The position numbers and the translations under genes are program-made. This document shows, piece by piece, positions 26,101 to 37,680 of a stretch of DNA of 64,000 nt. The stretch's first letter is position 1, and each line of letters begins with the position of its first letter. This stretch comes from Rotaria macrura (Eukaryota; Rotifera; Eurotatoria; Philodinida; Philodinidae): positions 274,791-338,790 of the forward strand of contig OENT01000026.1 in the NCBI GenBank assembly GCA_900239685.1, read 5' to 3'. Below the pieces are notes generated by a model. The model did not search any database. It was not told the origin of the DNA and worked only from the letters and a program-made list of their open reading frames with translations.

Positions 26101-29100
26101 AACTACTATTGATGCTTGTTTAGAGATAATCTTGAATGGCTTGCTCGGGCAACTAATTGGGCTAAATTTACAGCTGCTGCAAGTCTTGGCGTTATTCATA
26201 AGGGTCACATAAAAGAAGCACTTAATTTAATGAGTGCCTATTTACCTAAGGACTCGACAGGTAATTCACCATATGCTGAAGGTGGTGGTTTATATGCACT
26301 TGGTCTAATTCATGCAAATCATGGTGGTGACATCATTGATTATCTTATTAATCAATTACGTTCGAATTCAACACAAACTGACGTAAATATATTGTTTGAA
26401 TGGGAATATTTTGAAAATAAGTCTTCAATGTTTTTCTTTTAGACTGTTCGTCATGGTGCTTGTCTTGGCTTAGGTTTAGCTGCTATGGGCACTGCACGTA
26501 GTGATGTATATGAATTGTTAAAAACAAACTTATTACTTGAAGACGCTGTAGCTGGCGAAGCGGCTGGCTTAGCTATGGGTCTTGTTATGCTTGGTACTGG
26601 TTCAGCTCAAGCTATTGAAGATATGGTTCAAGTAAGTTAAAGTGGGAGATTTTAAGAAAATATCTTTTTTATAACAACCTCTCAGAGATTAAAATGTGAA
26701 ACACGATGTAACTGCTAGTCCTAATGACTTAACAGCTGCTTGCTTTGATTCATCTTGAAACAAAATAGCTCATAGGCATTTAACGAATGTTCTACAACTA
26801 CAATAAAGAAGCTGTTCGGATACTATAATGATACCTCCATTGACATAATGTTTTCGATCGTCTATCAATAATGTCTCTCACAATCTGTATTGCCTCTGGC
26901 GATCGAATGTCTCGGTCATGGATACGTCAGGAGTCTGAGTGTCACATCCTGTTATGCATCTGGAAAACATCTGTCATGGTCAGAGGGAGAAGGGGAGAGT
27001 GGTGCAAATTTCTATTCTATATACTTCAACACTTCGTTTTGATAATGTGTCACAATATAAATATAAGCTGTATTTTTAGTATGCTCAAGAGACACAACAT
27101 GAAAAGATTTTACATGGTTTAGCTATTGGTATTGCTCTTGTACAGTACGGTCGCTTAGAAGAAGCTGATGCACTCATCGAACAACTTCAACGAGATAAAG
27201 ACCCAATTCTACGTCGCTCAGCTATGTATACGGTTGCTATGGCATATTGTGGTACGGGTAATAATGCAGCTGTACGCAAACTTCTCCACGTTGCAGTATG
27301 TTTTCATCGTATAATAGATGTTAATATAATCTTCTGAAAAACATTTCTTTCAATCAATAGGTTAGCGATGTAAATGACGATGTTCGTCGTTCGGCTGTTG
27401 AATCACTTGGTTTTCTTATGTTTCGGTGAGTGTACAAGTTTTCATATATCACAGAAATCTTCGTAATACAATATCAAGGGAGAACAATCTAAATAAATCC
27501 TTATTCTTTCATATACACAAACCCTAATGTAATGTATGAACAGATCACGAATCTCTATGCTCTACACTAACTCGATTCTTAGCCAATTGAAAAAAAAACA
27601 ACTGGAACTATTGCGTTTTTAAAAGCTTTATACATATATATATGTACATAGAAGCTTGCTCAAATGCAAACTACCAGTATTTGTTCAAATGTATCATGCT
27701 AATTAAGTGTTTAGAAAGGCAGAATAGAAAAATATGATTCGATTATACGACAAGGTCATTGAATTGATATAATTGCAATCAAAAAATACATACGTCAGCA
27801 GAATGACGAAAAATATTGTTGTCCCAACATTTTTGATAATTAATCATGTTTGACGTATGACAACAAATCAGATTGGGCATTCTTCTAAATATTAATCTTT
27901 TGCGACATGGAATACTATTTAATTTCGCTTCATTCAAAAGTGATTGATTTTTTCCTGATTTCGGGGTTATAAAACTTAAGAATTCGTTATAATACGGTGA
28001 GATAGCTCGTACTGCATAGCACAATAGTTTGATATGAGAATAAAATAAACTTCATATCGAGACTCGTTTCACAACGATTGCATTCGTTCATGTATAAATC
28101 ATATGAAACTAGCTTTACTGAAGAGAACATACTTGTAGAGTTTAATTTTTTCTTTTATTAGTGTTCATGTATCAGTTGTTTCGAGTAGTTGAAATTAGGC
28201 TATAATTATAAGATGAGTCAAATGGTATGATGTTTTTCATAGATTTTTATGTTTTTCGACACATGAGTCAACAGGACATAAATTATCGTAACGAGGTACA
28301 CGTAAATAATTGTATTTCATTATAATCGTGAGCTAATGTTAATAAAATAAAGTACTTGATGTTGTCCATTGTCATAATATAAACTAAATTGACTATCATA
28401 GATACTTAGTAAATGCATACATTTATAGATATGGCTATAGTATCTATTTCATACATAGTTGATTTAACTTCATAAATTTGATATTTAATCTAGTAGTTTT
28501 CTTGCGTATTCTCGTTTTTTCATAGCTCAATCAAAAGTTTATATTTTTAAAAGCTTCACAATACAATCTGTGATCAATCCTATTGATAATTTCTACTTTC
28601 TTCATCATTCGAGTATCTTTTTTCATGAATCAAAGGTCACTTTGACATTAAGAAAAACACATACATTCGTGATCAACCTTGTGTAACTTTATTAAATCTG
28701 ATTGTCGCAGATGAAAAGACATTTATTCAAATCTTGTGTTTCCTCGATCTTATTTGCTTTGAATTAATATGATTTATTTACGTGTAAGACTTGAATACTT
28801 ATTTCACATTGAAAAAAAAACAATGAAGCTAATGAATTCTGGTTAATAGTCCCATAAGAACGAGTCAAAAGATAAGAATAATAATCGCCTCGCGACATTT
28901 AATCATCGTTTTCAACTGGACTCTTAACAATTGGCATATTTTTTTCTGCCTATTAATCAATTTATAAATTTCTACAAAAACCATAAAGATAATATCTATT
29001 TATAAATGTGTATTTGATCATTTTTTTTAATTTCGTTTTTCAATTAGTATAATTTTAGTAGGGTTTTTTTGCACCAATAAGATACAAAGAATGTCGATAA

Positions 29101-29368
29101 AGAAAAATGAAGAGCAAGAAAAACATTCTTGTGAGATTTCTTGAAGAACACGCATGCATGTCACAGAGAAAATTAGTCAAAGAGAAAGATATCGAATGCA
29201 TCATAATGTGTTTGTATTATGCGCATGCTCGAAGGAAAGGGCACTGAAATATAATATCTATCTACACATTAACGTTGTATTATTGATTTGCTGCTTGCAT
29301 GGTTTTCTACTGGTCTACTTGTTTTAAGATGGTATTTGCCCTTCATTCACAAGCATAGAACTCTTTTG

Positions 29369-29399
<31 letters not shown>

Positions 29400-32300
29400 T
29401 GATGATGATGAATTGTACAGAACATAATATAATGAGAAAATCAGACAAATACATTCGTGTGTGTTTCTAAGAATGATATTTGATCAGCAATCGTCTAGTT
29501 ACTAATATCACAAACAAAAACAGTAGTTCGATGTCTATCGATGAAACAAAAGTTATTAGTAGACGCATTGCTGCCATCGTTATTTGAGAGCAAAGATCGT
29601 CAGAGTTACTATGAAACCGTTTAAAAACGGACAATAGGATTTGTCCTTTGTTTGATTGGACTTGTTCTCTGAGAGATGCAAGAAAACAACACTCAACTTA
29701 TATAACTATGTGTCATTGATATGCATTAATTGCTTGTATTCGTCTATTAGAGACCTCATATATTTTGATCTGTTCGACTAAAAATACAAACTGGTTAGCA
29801 GTAATATGACGTCGATTTCAGTTTTTGCCTGATTTACATACGATCAATCAAACAAAATCGATTAAATCTGTTATTATCATAGGAGACAAGGAAACGTATG
29901 CTTATCGTGAACATATTCTCTTAGGCATAAACTAATTTTTTTACGATTCATAAGTCCATAAACAGTTGGTACGATTTGTAGATTTATATCTTGTAGAGAT
30001 TTGTTTTTACTCTCATAGAGTGACTTGGTCTGCTGAGAGATTAGCAAATTTTGATGACCTTTTTCTTGTCTATCATGTTATATTATTCTTGTCAGAAGAA
30101 CTAAGTGTATCATTATTACTAATAATTTATGCAGGATAATACTTAGATTCGTTTATTTGTCTGAGAATTATGCTATATTTAAGATTATGAGAGAGCATTA
30201 AGCCGCGTTTGTTTTCTTAATTATATAAACAATTTTTAAAAAATTACTTGTTTATTTTTTTTTAAATAATTTTTATCATCTAATCGTATTTTCTTTAATA
30301 CTGTATCGTCAATAAAAGTGAAATAGAAAGAAGGAAAAGAGAAAAGAAAACAATACAAATAATGTCCACAAATTGCTTGCGTGTTTTTGTTTTTGTTGTA
30401 CAATATACAGTTTTACAAAAATTGGAAATGTTTATAGTATTTATAATTCTTGTGGTACCGTATGTAATAATTTTAATTCTTGTTGTTCATAACATGTAGT
30501 AAAACGACGGGTGTCATTTTTCGTTACACCATTTTTCTCTTGAAGACGAGATCTATGCGAAGATAAATAACTCTGATGATGAGAAAAATGTCTATGTCGT
30601 CTCGCTGGATAAAAACAATGACATTTAAGTAAAGCTATAAATTTTAAACGAAAATTTCGATTAAATATTGTGTAAACAAGTGGATTAATAGTTGATGAAA
30701 CATATCCAAGCCAAACGAAACCGTTTAAAATACTTGCATTGATTGAACATCGCTTACAGACTCCTTGTAATAAATTCATAATACAAAATGGAAACCATGC
30801 TATGACAAATATAACAAAAACAACGCCAAGTACTTTAACTGCTTTCTGTTCATTACGTACAGCCGAAGATTTTGTACGCGTTACACCTAGACTTGGTGTT
30901 ATAGTTAAACGATGCCAATTTCTTCTCTTCGTTTTCCGAGATGATGAACGATTTGTCGATATCGAATATTTTTTTGATGCTAATGACTTTGGTTGTGATG
31001 TTGAAAAGGATTTCGGTGAATTTTGTCGACTTGATGATGACGAAGGACTTGCTGTTTGACAACAGCAAAGATAATCGAAACAGTTTACATCTGATTCAGG
31101 TTCGAAAATTGGTTCTAATTGTTCTTGTGATGGTTGTGACTGAGTTTGATAATTACACGTGCATTTTAATTCACAAAATGGATTTTTAGGGCAAACATAT
31201 TCAGTGTGTGGGGAAGATTTTGGTATAGGATCTTGTATTAGCATGGGTCGATCTTCGACTCCACATGCCTGATCGGTTTGATTTTGTGGCTTTTGTTGTT
31301 TTAAACTTGTACTATCTGCACTTTCTTCACTCAAGTCTAAACTTGTTGGATTTCGTCGAAAACGCGAGCGTTTTAATGCTAGAGTTGATAATGACATCCA
31401 TTGTGAAGTATTCGTATTAACAACACTAGCTGTTGCAGCCCTATCTCGTGATGGTATATGTCGTCGGAGAAATGGCTTGGCAACTAAACTAGCAGCACGG
31501 GCTAATTGTTCTTGAGCAAGTTGTGTTTGACACTGTCGTATTTGTTCTTTTAAACGACGAACAGTTAGTGTATACATAATAATAACAATAACCAATGGGA
31601 TGACAAATGAAACAACACTACCATAGATAACAAAAAATTGATTATTTATTAAACATTGTCCATCAATAAAAATGTTGTATGGATTAATAGCTCCAAGAAC
31701 AATCATTGGAGATGATAATAAGATTGCAATTAACCAAACGAGAATAATCAAAACGAGAATTTTACATTTTTGTTGTCGAGTACGAGTGTTTAATGGATCA
31801 TTTATTGCTAAATAGCGATCAATTGAGATAACAACAATATGCATAATTGATGATGTACAAGAGCAAACATCCAAGAATATCCAGAGATCGCAAAGAGCTG
31901 GACCTAATATCCAATAACCTAAACGAAAAAAGATGATGCTTTTTGTTTCGTTTCTGTTAATTGTGACTCGCCGGTGTTTGTCCTTTCATTTTCGTGTACC
32001 TGTAAATTCTTTAACAACAGCTAATGGAATGACAAGACCCGAAACGAGCATGTCAGCAAATGCTAACGAAAAAAGAAACCAATTTGTACGATTTTGTAAA
32101 CGTCGTTCAGTTGCTATTGCAACACAAACAAGTAAATTGCCAATGACACCGATAATGGAAAAAAATGATAGGAGAAGTGCTGGCCAATAATAAGATATGA
32201 CAAGTATTGTATTTGAATGCCGTTGCGTTGCCGAAAAAATGAGGCCACTGTCATGAATGAAAACAACCGAAGTTGTGTCCTCGTCGGCGGCGACGGCGTC

Positions 32301-35300
32301 GGACGAGACATTTGCGTGCATCGAAAGTCATTCGTGTTTAGAAAACCTTCGTATGCCTTGCCACCCGATTGCGTAGCAGTGGAAAGAATAGAATATAGAA
32401 AAGATCTGAAAACAGAGAGACACAAAGAAGAGCGCGAAACAGAGAGAGAGAGGAGAAGAAGATACAGAAAAAATACACTTTTATTATTGCTACTACCGTT
32501 TTTTTCTTTTCTTCAAGAAAAAAAGAAAGAGAGAGAGAAGCATACACAGACACACACAACGACGGAAAACGATGTTGGTTGTATCAAGGAGAGATCGTTT
32601 TTTGATTAATCATCTATTCCAATAGAAATGCACATACTAACTCTTTATTGAAGCACTCAGTCGTTTGGTTCCCTTATTTTTTTCCACTTCTACCTAAATG
32701 TACATGGAAAATATTTACTTGCGTCACACTCATTTTGATAACCATCGTCCAACTAAATTAATAGAATCAACCAATATAGATGACTGCTATTATATGTCGG
32801 CATTCCTGTCAACAACGAAGACTAACATACGAGAATAGAATCTTCGCAACAACAAAAGTCGTTGATCATTGGGAAGGAAGTACTAGCTACGTCGAATAGT
32901 AACCCCCCTCCTCTCTCTCTCTCTCTCTCTTTCGAACCCTTAAATTACTTGTGTTCTCTCAAAGTAATTGAGACGTCACGACAAGATAAGATTTGTATGT
33001 GCGTTTGCACACACTCGTTTCTACAGCTTTCACTTCTTCTCGAACTAATGAAGCGTCTAATAGGCAAAAGAAAAAAAAATGAAAAACGAGAAGAAAAAGA
33101 ACAAGATGTAAAAGATCGTTTGATCGATTGATCAATCCATTCTAATTGACAAATCAAGAAAGAAGAAAACGACATGTTCTTGTTTCAGCACCTTCCTCAT
33201 TTAGGCAACAAGAACTTGATAAATACAAAAAAAAAGATTTTAATCTAAAACAAGTGAAACAAAAGTTTTTATCTATTTAAAGATATGTATATACGAGAAA
33301 AATCTTTAAAAATACAGTTACATTTTTTTCCGTATTATTCATTACAGTTGCTAGTTGTTGTTGTTTTTTGTCTTATGTGCATCGACCCAATATTGTCAAA
33401 CATAATTCATCATAATGTAATACAATCATTCAATTTTAATCGTCAAAAGAAGAGAAGCAATAATAGAGTGAGAGAGAGAAACCGATAGACAGAGAGGGAA
33501 AGCCCAACCCGCCCATTGGACTTGTCATGTTTCGAATGACAGAAAATTATTATTCTCTTGCACATAATGGCGTATTTTTTCAGTACTGTTTATTGATTGG
33601 CACAAGAAGTTTAGTTATTTTTCTTGATGTTCTAATGCATTTTCACTGGTAGCAATTTACTTATTAATATGATATGTTTGTAGTTTGAGACAAGAGAAAA
33701 AGAAGAATAGAATCATACTGATTTCTCGTCGATTCATCACTGTCTGATATCCAGCTGTGACGCACAATTTTTTCAGTGTTATTTGAGAGCATTAGTAATG
33801 GCAGTACTAATTTGAAATACTTATTGATATTTAGAACGCCTGAACAATTTCCTTCAGTGGTTAATTTACTAGCTGAATCGTATAATCCTCATGTGCGATG
33901 TGGGGCAGCAATGGCACTTGGCTTAGCATGCGCTGGTACAGGCAACAGAGTAAATATTACTATTGTTTCCTTTGTTAACATTAATACAATCATTTTCAAT
34001 GATAGGAAGCTATTGCTGTACTCGAACCAATGTTAAACGATGCTGTGAATTATGTTCGACAAGGTGTTTTAATAGCATCAGCACTTATATGCATTCAACA
34101 TACGGAAGCAACTTGCCCAAAAGTTTGTAACAATATTTAGAGTACTGTGTTGTTTATTAGTGCTTTGTCACAAATATCTAGGTAAAAATGTTTCGTGAAC
34201 ATTATATGAAAGTAATCAGTGATAAACATGATGATATTATGGCAAAATTTGGTGCCATTTTAGCGCATGGAATACTCGATGCTGGTTTGTTTGTTTTTTC
34301 TTTTATTGACTTTTTGTCGTAGACGAATTATAGTAAGAAGTGAAACTCATTATTTTAAAGGTGGACGCAACGTAACTGTGTCTTTGTTGACACGCAGTGG
34401 TCAAAATGATACGATGTCTGTTGTGGGTCTGCTTGTTTTTACACAATTTTGGTATTGGTTTCCATTCAGTCTTTTTCTTTCATTGGCATTTTCACCAACA
34501 TGTTTAGTTACACTTAATCAAGATCTTAAAGTAATTTATCTATGATTTAAATAGTATTGCAAAGACAAAACATAGGGATTTTTTTGTATTTCCAATGATT
34601 TTAGATGCCTAATGTTGATTATATATCAAATGCTCCACCATCGGTATTTGCATATCCACCAGCACTTGTGGATAAAAAGGAAGAAAAAAAAGAAAAAGTT
34701 GAAACAGCTGTACTGTCAATAACAGCTAAACAAAAAAAACGTGACCTTGAGAAGAAAGGTGAAAAAACTGATGATGGTACAACGATGGAAACGGTAAATT
34801 AGTCTTTCTTTGAGTTGTCTACTTTATACGAATTAAAAGATTATTTATACTCACATATTCAGGATTCAGATGAGAAAAAAGCTAGCACTACAAATGCTAC
34901 TACTACTACTACTACTACTATTGATGACGATGCAAAAGCAAAGAAAGATGCTGATGACAAGGACAAGGTGACAGCAATTGACAAGAAAGATGATTCAGCG
35001 GTTCTATCGAATAAAAAAGAAAAGGAACCTGATTCGGAAATACTTCACAATCCAACACGAGTAGTGAAAGCTCAAGTATGCCTTCTTTTCTTTCTCAAGT
35101 ATATGTGTTATTAACTCTAATCGATAATTTTGTTTTCAGCAACGTTTACTTTCATTGTCCAAAGGATCACGCTATCAAACAGTCAAAGATATAACACATG
35201 CTGGAATAATTCTTGTTAGAGATACACAATCGAATGAACCAGAAACATTGGTTGAATTAGCTAAAGGTTTGAAATAGCAATATAGAATAAACTTTGATTA

Positions 35301-35392
35301 CACATTCGTTTGTTCTAGCTGGTGGACCAACAAAAGAAGAAGATTTACCAGAACCATCTCCACCTGAACCATTCGAATATCGAGATGAATAA
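23147..35392 (+). CDS. PSMD1: 26S proteasome regulatory subunit PSMD1 (Rpn2)
   Basis: PSMD1/Rpn2 is the large toroidal scaffold of the proteasome base that contacts the ATPase ring. I reconstruct 22 exons: 23147-23171, 23230-23347, 23438-23607, 23668-23810, 23864-23926, 23991-24134, 24198-24418, 24477-24591, 24654-24791, 25974-26062, 26124-26382, 26443-26631, 27080-27295, 27361-27425, 33835-33949, 34006-34122, 34182-34284, 34361-34530, 34605-34793, 34863-35075, 35140-35266 and 35319-35392 (1020 aa). The N-terminus ([17 protein letters not shown]) matches the family. The PC repeats begin near residue 420 ([40 protein letters not shown]). A Lys/Glu-rich KEKE segment lies near 840-950, and the end is PEPFEYRDE. 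Length is close to human (953 aa). Intron 9 is 1,182 bp, intron 12 is 448 bp, and intron 14 (6,409 bp) hosts a receptor gene. The 25-nt first exon is inferred from phase and similarity. Confidence 0.97.
29369..29412. repeat. (ATA)n-(GAT)n compound microsatellite
   Basis: Trinucleotide run that switches from AAT-type to GAT-type units, inside PSMD1 intron 14 and downstream of the nested receptor. Confidence 0.9.
30441..32321 (-). CDS. HTR2: 5-HT2-type serotonin receptor (class A GPCR)
   Basis: Two exons, 32321-32000 and 31918-30441, flank an 81-nt intron and encode 599 aa. An in-frame TGA sits three codons upstream of the ATG. Class A landmarks: N62 in TM1 (GNLLV), D90 in TM2 (LAFAD), C117 and D124 at the start of TM3 (amine-binding Asp), DRY at 141-143, W482-x-P484 in TM6 and NPLVY from 519 in TM7. 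Features specific to 5-HT2 receptors are [18 protein letters not shown] after TM1, [12 protein letters not shown] in TM3, [10 protein letters not shown] in TM5, [12 protein letters not shown] entering TM6, and [15 protein letters not shown] in TM7. The third intracellular loop is long (about 250 residues) and Ser/Gln-rich. 5-HT2 receptors couple to Gq/phospholipase C. The C-terminus (PQEL) lacks the PDZ ligand of vertebrate 5-HT2 receptors. The gene lies antisense within a PSMD1 intron. Confidence 0.92.
32907..32931. repeat. (CT)n microsatellite
   Basis: C-run followed by about eleven CT units, roughly 590 bp upstream of the receptor ATG, where a promoter could lie. Confidence 0.9.
34898..34920. 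repeat. PSMD1: (ACT)n repeat coding for poly-Thr in PSMD1
   Basis: Coding trinucleotide run in exon 20, giving a poly-Thr stretch in the variable charged segment before the C-terminal domain. Confidence 0.85.
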
Positions 35393-35883
35393 ATATTTTT
35401 TTTCACTTGTTCCATCGTCATCAAGTAGAAAATCAAGCTAATATATGTCTTGTTCAACCTTCTTTCTTTTATTCTTTATCAATATAATAAAGAGATTTTT
35501 TTGGCACACTCTACTATCCTTCTAGCTTCTCGTATCCGTTTTTCTTTGATTTCTTTCTTTCTTTTTATTATCATTATGGCTGCTCAGCAATAAATAAGGC
35601 AAACACGAAAATAATTCTTTTTCTTTTTTGCCAGGATGAATTCAAAATTAGGTTTATCTAGGAAAAACGTCATGTGCAAATAAAACGAGACAGAAGGAGA
35701 AAAACAAAAAAACCGTACTTCGTTTGTTTTACAAGGGTTCTTTTTCCAACATTCTGCAATTTTGACAAATACAAAGCGCTTGACCTTTCTTCCTTCCTTC
35801 CTTTCTTTCTTGCTATCTCACTCACTCTTTGTTTCGTCTTTCAAATAACTTTCTTTGGTATTTTCTTCAGATTTTCAAACTGA
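35393..35883 (+). other. PSMD1 3' flank to RING gene spacer
   Basis: This 491-bp spacer carries two AATAAA poly(A) signals (35486-35491 and 35589-35594) after the PSMD1 stop. It ends with a pyrimidine-rich TATTTTCTTCAG acceptor at 35859-35870, only 13 nt before the next ATG. An in-frame TGA immediately precedes that ATG. The acceptor could serve cis-splicing from a non-coding exon or spliced-leader trans-splicing. Confidence 0.6.
35486..35491 (+). terminator. Poly(A) signal AATAAA of PSMD1
   Basis: AATAAA about 95 nt after the PSMD1 stop codon, followed by a T-rich tract. A second copy at 35589-35594 is an alternative. Confidence 0.5.
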
Positions 35884-37352
35884 ATGGCGGAACCAATAAC
35901 TGTCGAACTACAAGATTTTACTTGTACTATTTGTAAGTATCATACCAAAGAATATGCAAAGAGTCTAGCCAACGGAATTATTTCAATGATGAAAATAAAA
36001 GCGTGTCTTTATTCCTACTAAGTATATTGTTGTTGACTGATTTTTATTCTATCACCGTTATTCTCATGACATAGTAGTTGTTGTACATTAAAACCATATC
36101 GATTTCTTACGACAACACTATGTAAACTATTTTGATGTAAAATCTGTTAAATGTCGCGAAAGATTTTCTGTCTATTCTACAACTATTTTGTCAATTAGTA
36201 CAAGATAATGACATTACTAAATGTCTAAATCAGATAATATGAGTAAATATTTTCCTCTTTCACATTGTGTAAGAAAAATCTTAATATTATGAACTAAAGA
36301 ACATTGAAAACTAATCATTAATAGTATGTGCTTGGAATTGCGAGTATTTTTTAAGATATATTTTATTATATTTATAAAACACTGTTTCATATATATTATT
36401 ATTGATTAATGTGCAAAACTAGATGATTTCATTAATAGGTCGTGAGATATTTGAAGATCCAGTTAGTCTTTCGTGTTCACATTGTTATTGCCGGTCATGT
36501 TTAACCGGTCTGAAAAATTCAACATCATCACCAGCATCATTATCGAATACAGAGTTGATATCTTCATCTCGTGGATCGAAATTTGCATCTCTTATCTATA
36601 GACCGAAATTTTATGAAACGGATGCATCTTTCACATGTGCTATATGTCGAATGGAATCGTCAGGTTATTCTGATTGTCGAGATTTAGAAATCGATATAAA
36701 GACAATAACGACTTCATGCCCGAATTGTTCCCAACCGTTTGTACTCTGTGGATTGCGGAAACATCTTGAAGAGTGTAAACCGTCACCTGCTCCCACCATA
36801 GGCGTTAATGATATTAGAAAACTGTTTACACCGGACTTTATGAAACGACTTTCATTACCACAAGCTGAAGCATTAGAAAGAGCACGAACCACAGAAAATC
36901 GTTGTACATTTAAATGTCCTTACTGTCTGAGCCCAAAGTATAGTCATACTCATGTAAAATATTTTTCATTTTTAGCTACTATTGGTATTTTTGAAGTTTT
37001 ACTATAGAAAATCTGTGTAATCACATGCAAGAAAGCCATAGAAACGATGATCCACGCCGAGTTTGGTAAACGAAACAAGTATTAATGTTTATATTTAAAT
37101 GTAATACGTTTCTATTTACACAGTACGATTTGTGCAGTAATGCCATGGGGTGAAAGAGAGAGAGTTTCATCCAACGTTTTTAATCATATATATAGTCGTC
37201 ATCGATTCAATTATGGTAGATTAAGAAGTTTTGTTTTTAGAAAGCTTGTATGTATATGATTAATATTATTTGTAGACACTTTTGTCCATTATGATCAAGA
37301 TGAAGAAACAATGATTGCTGAAGCTGTTGAAAGATCGATGGTGTATCAATAA
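35884..37352 (+). CDS. RNF114: RNF114/RNF166-type RING E3 ubiquitin ligase
   Basis: Five exons (35884-35932, 36439-36937, 36997-37065, 37124-37215, 37276-37352) encode 261 aa. The start is fixed by an in-frame TGA directly upstream. The RING begins at C14-x2-C17, then C29-x-H31-x2-C34-x2-C37. The last Cys pair (TCAIC) is delayed by a Ser-rich insert of about 30 residues. A zinc finger of the C2HC type (CPNC...HLEEC) follows, then CPYC...HMQESH and CAVMPW...HIYSRH fingers. The end RHRFNYDTFVHYDQDEE leads into a ubiquitin-interacting motif (EETMIAEAVERSM). This order and the RH.F.YDTFV.Y sequence are typical of RNF114/RNF166/RNF125/RNF138. Assignment within that group is uncertain. Exon 3 uses a short acceptor (TTTTTGAAG) chosen because it restores the NF...H spacing of the family. 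Confidence 0.9.
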
Positions 37353-37680
37353 AATTTATTGATATTTTTCTTTTGAGCAATTGTCGACTAAAAACTAAAT
37401 TGATATTCAAAAAAAAATCAAAATCTGACATCATAAACTCAAATATGTACTCAGACATACCACCCACTCGTGCACACATATTTAGTTTTTTTATGCAAAT
37501 TTTTCTCGGTGATATCTTTCTTTTCCATTTTACTTCATTGACTATTGCTATGAATGTTTTTCCAAAAATTTCGGTATGACTTAATAAATATTTTTCATAA
37601 CACTTTTAGATGCATATTTAGAAAAATTATAATATTAAAATCAAATAGAAAATTGCTAGATTTTCCTTTTGTTTGTTCAA
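37353..37680 (+). other. RING gene 3' flank to carrier spacer
   Basis: A 328-bp spacer. It holds an AATAAA at 37583-37588 and an AACACTTTTAG acceptor just downstream, about 70 nt before the carrier ATG. The carrier is the third + strand gene in a row with little separation. Confidence 0.5.
37583..37588 (+). terminator. Poly(A) signal AATAAA of RING gene
   Basis: AATAAA 231 nt after the RING-ligase stop and about 95 nt before the carrier ATG. Confidence 0.35.

Larger units (their letters stand above)
27426..33834. other. PSMD1 intron 14 (6.4 kb) hosting an antisense gene
   Basis: The donor GTGAGT follows the CG of an Arg codon at 27425, and the acceptor ATATTTAG precedes 33835; joining them restores the FR-TPEQ sequence expected in PSMD1. 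Almost all other introns in this gene are 50-80 nt, so this one is about 100-fold longer. Apart from the receptor at 30441-32321 (-), it holds AT-rich sequence, an ATA/GAT trinucleotide run (29369-29412) and a CT run (32907-32931). No further gene was found in it. Confidence 0.9.
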
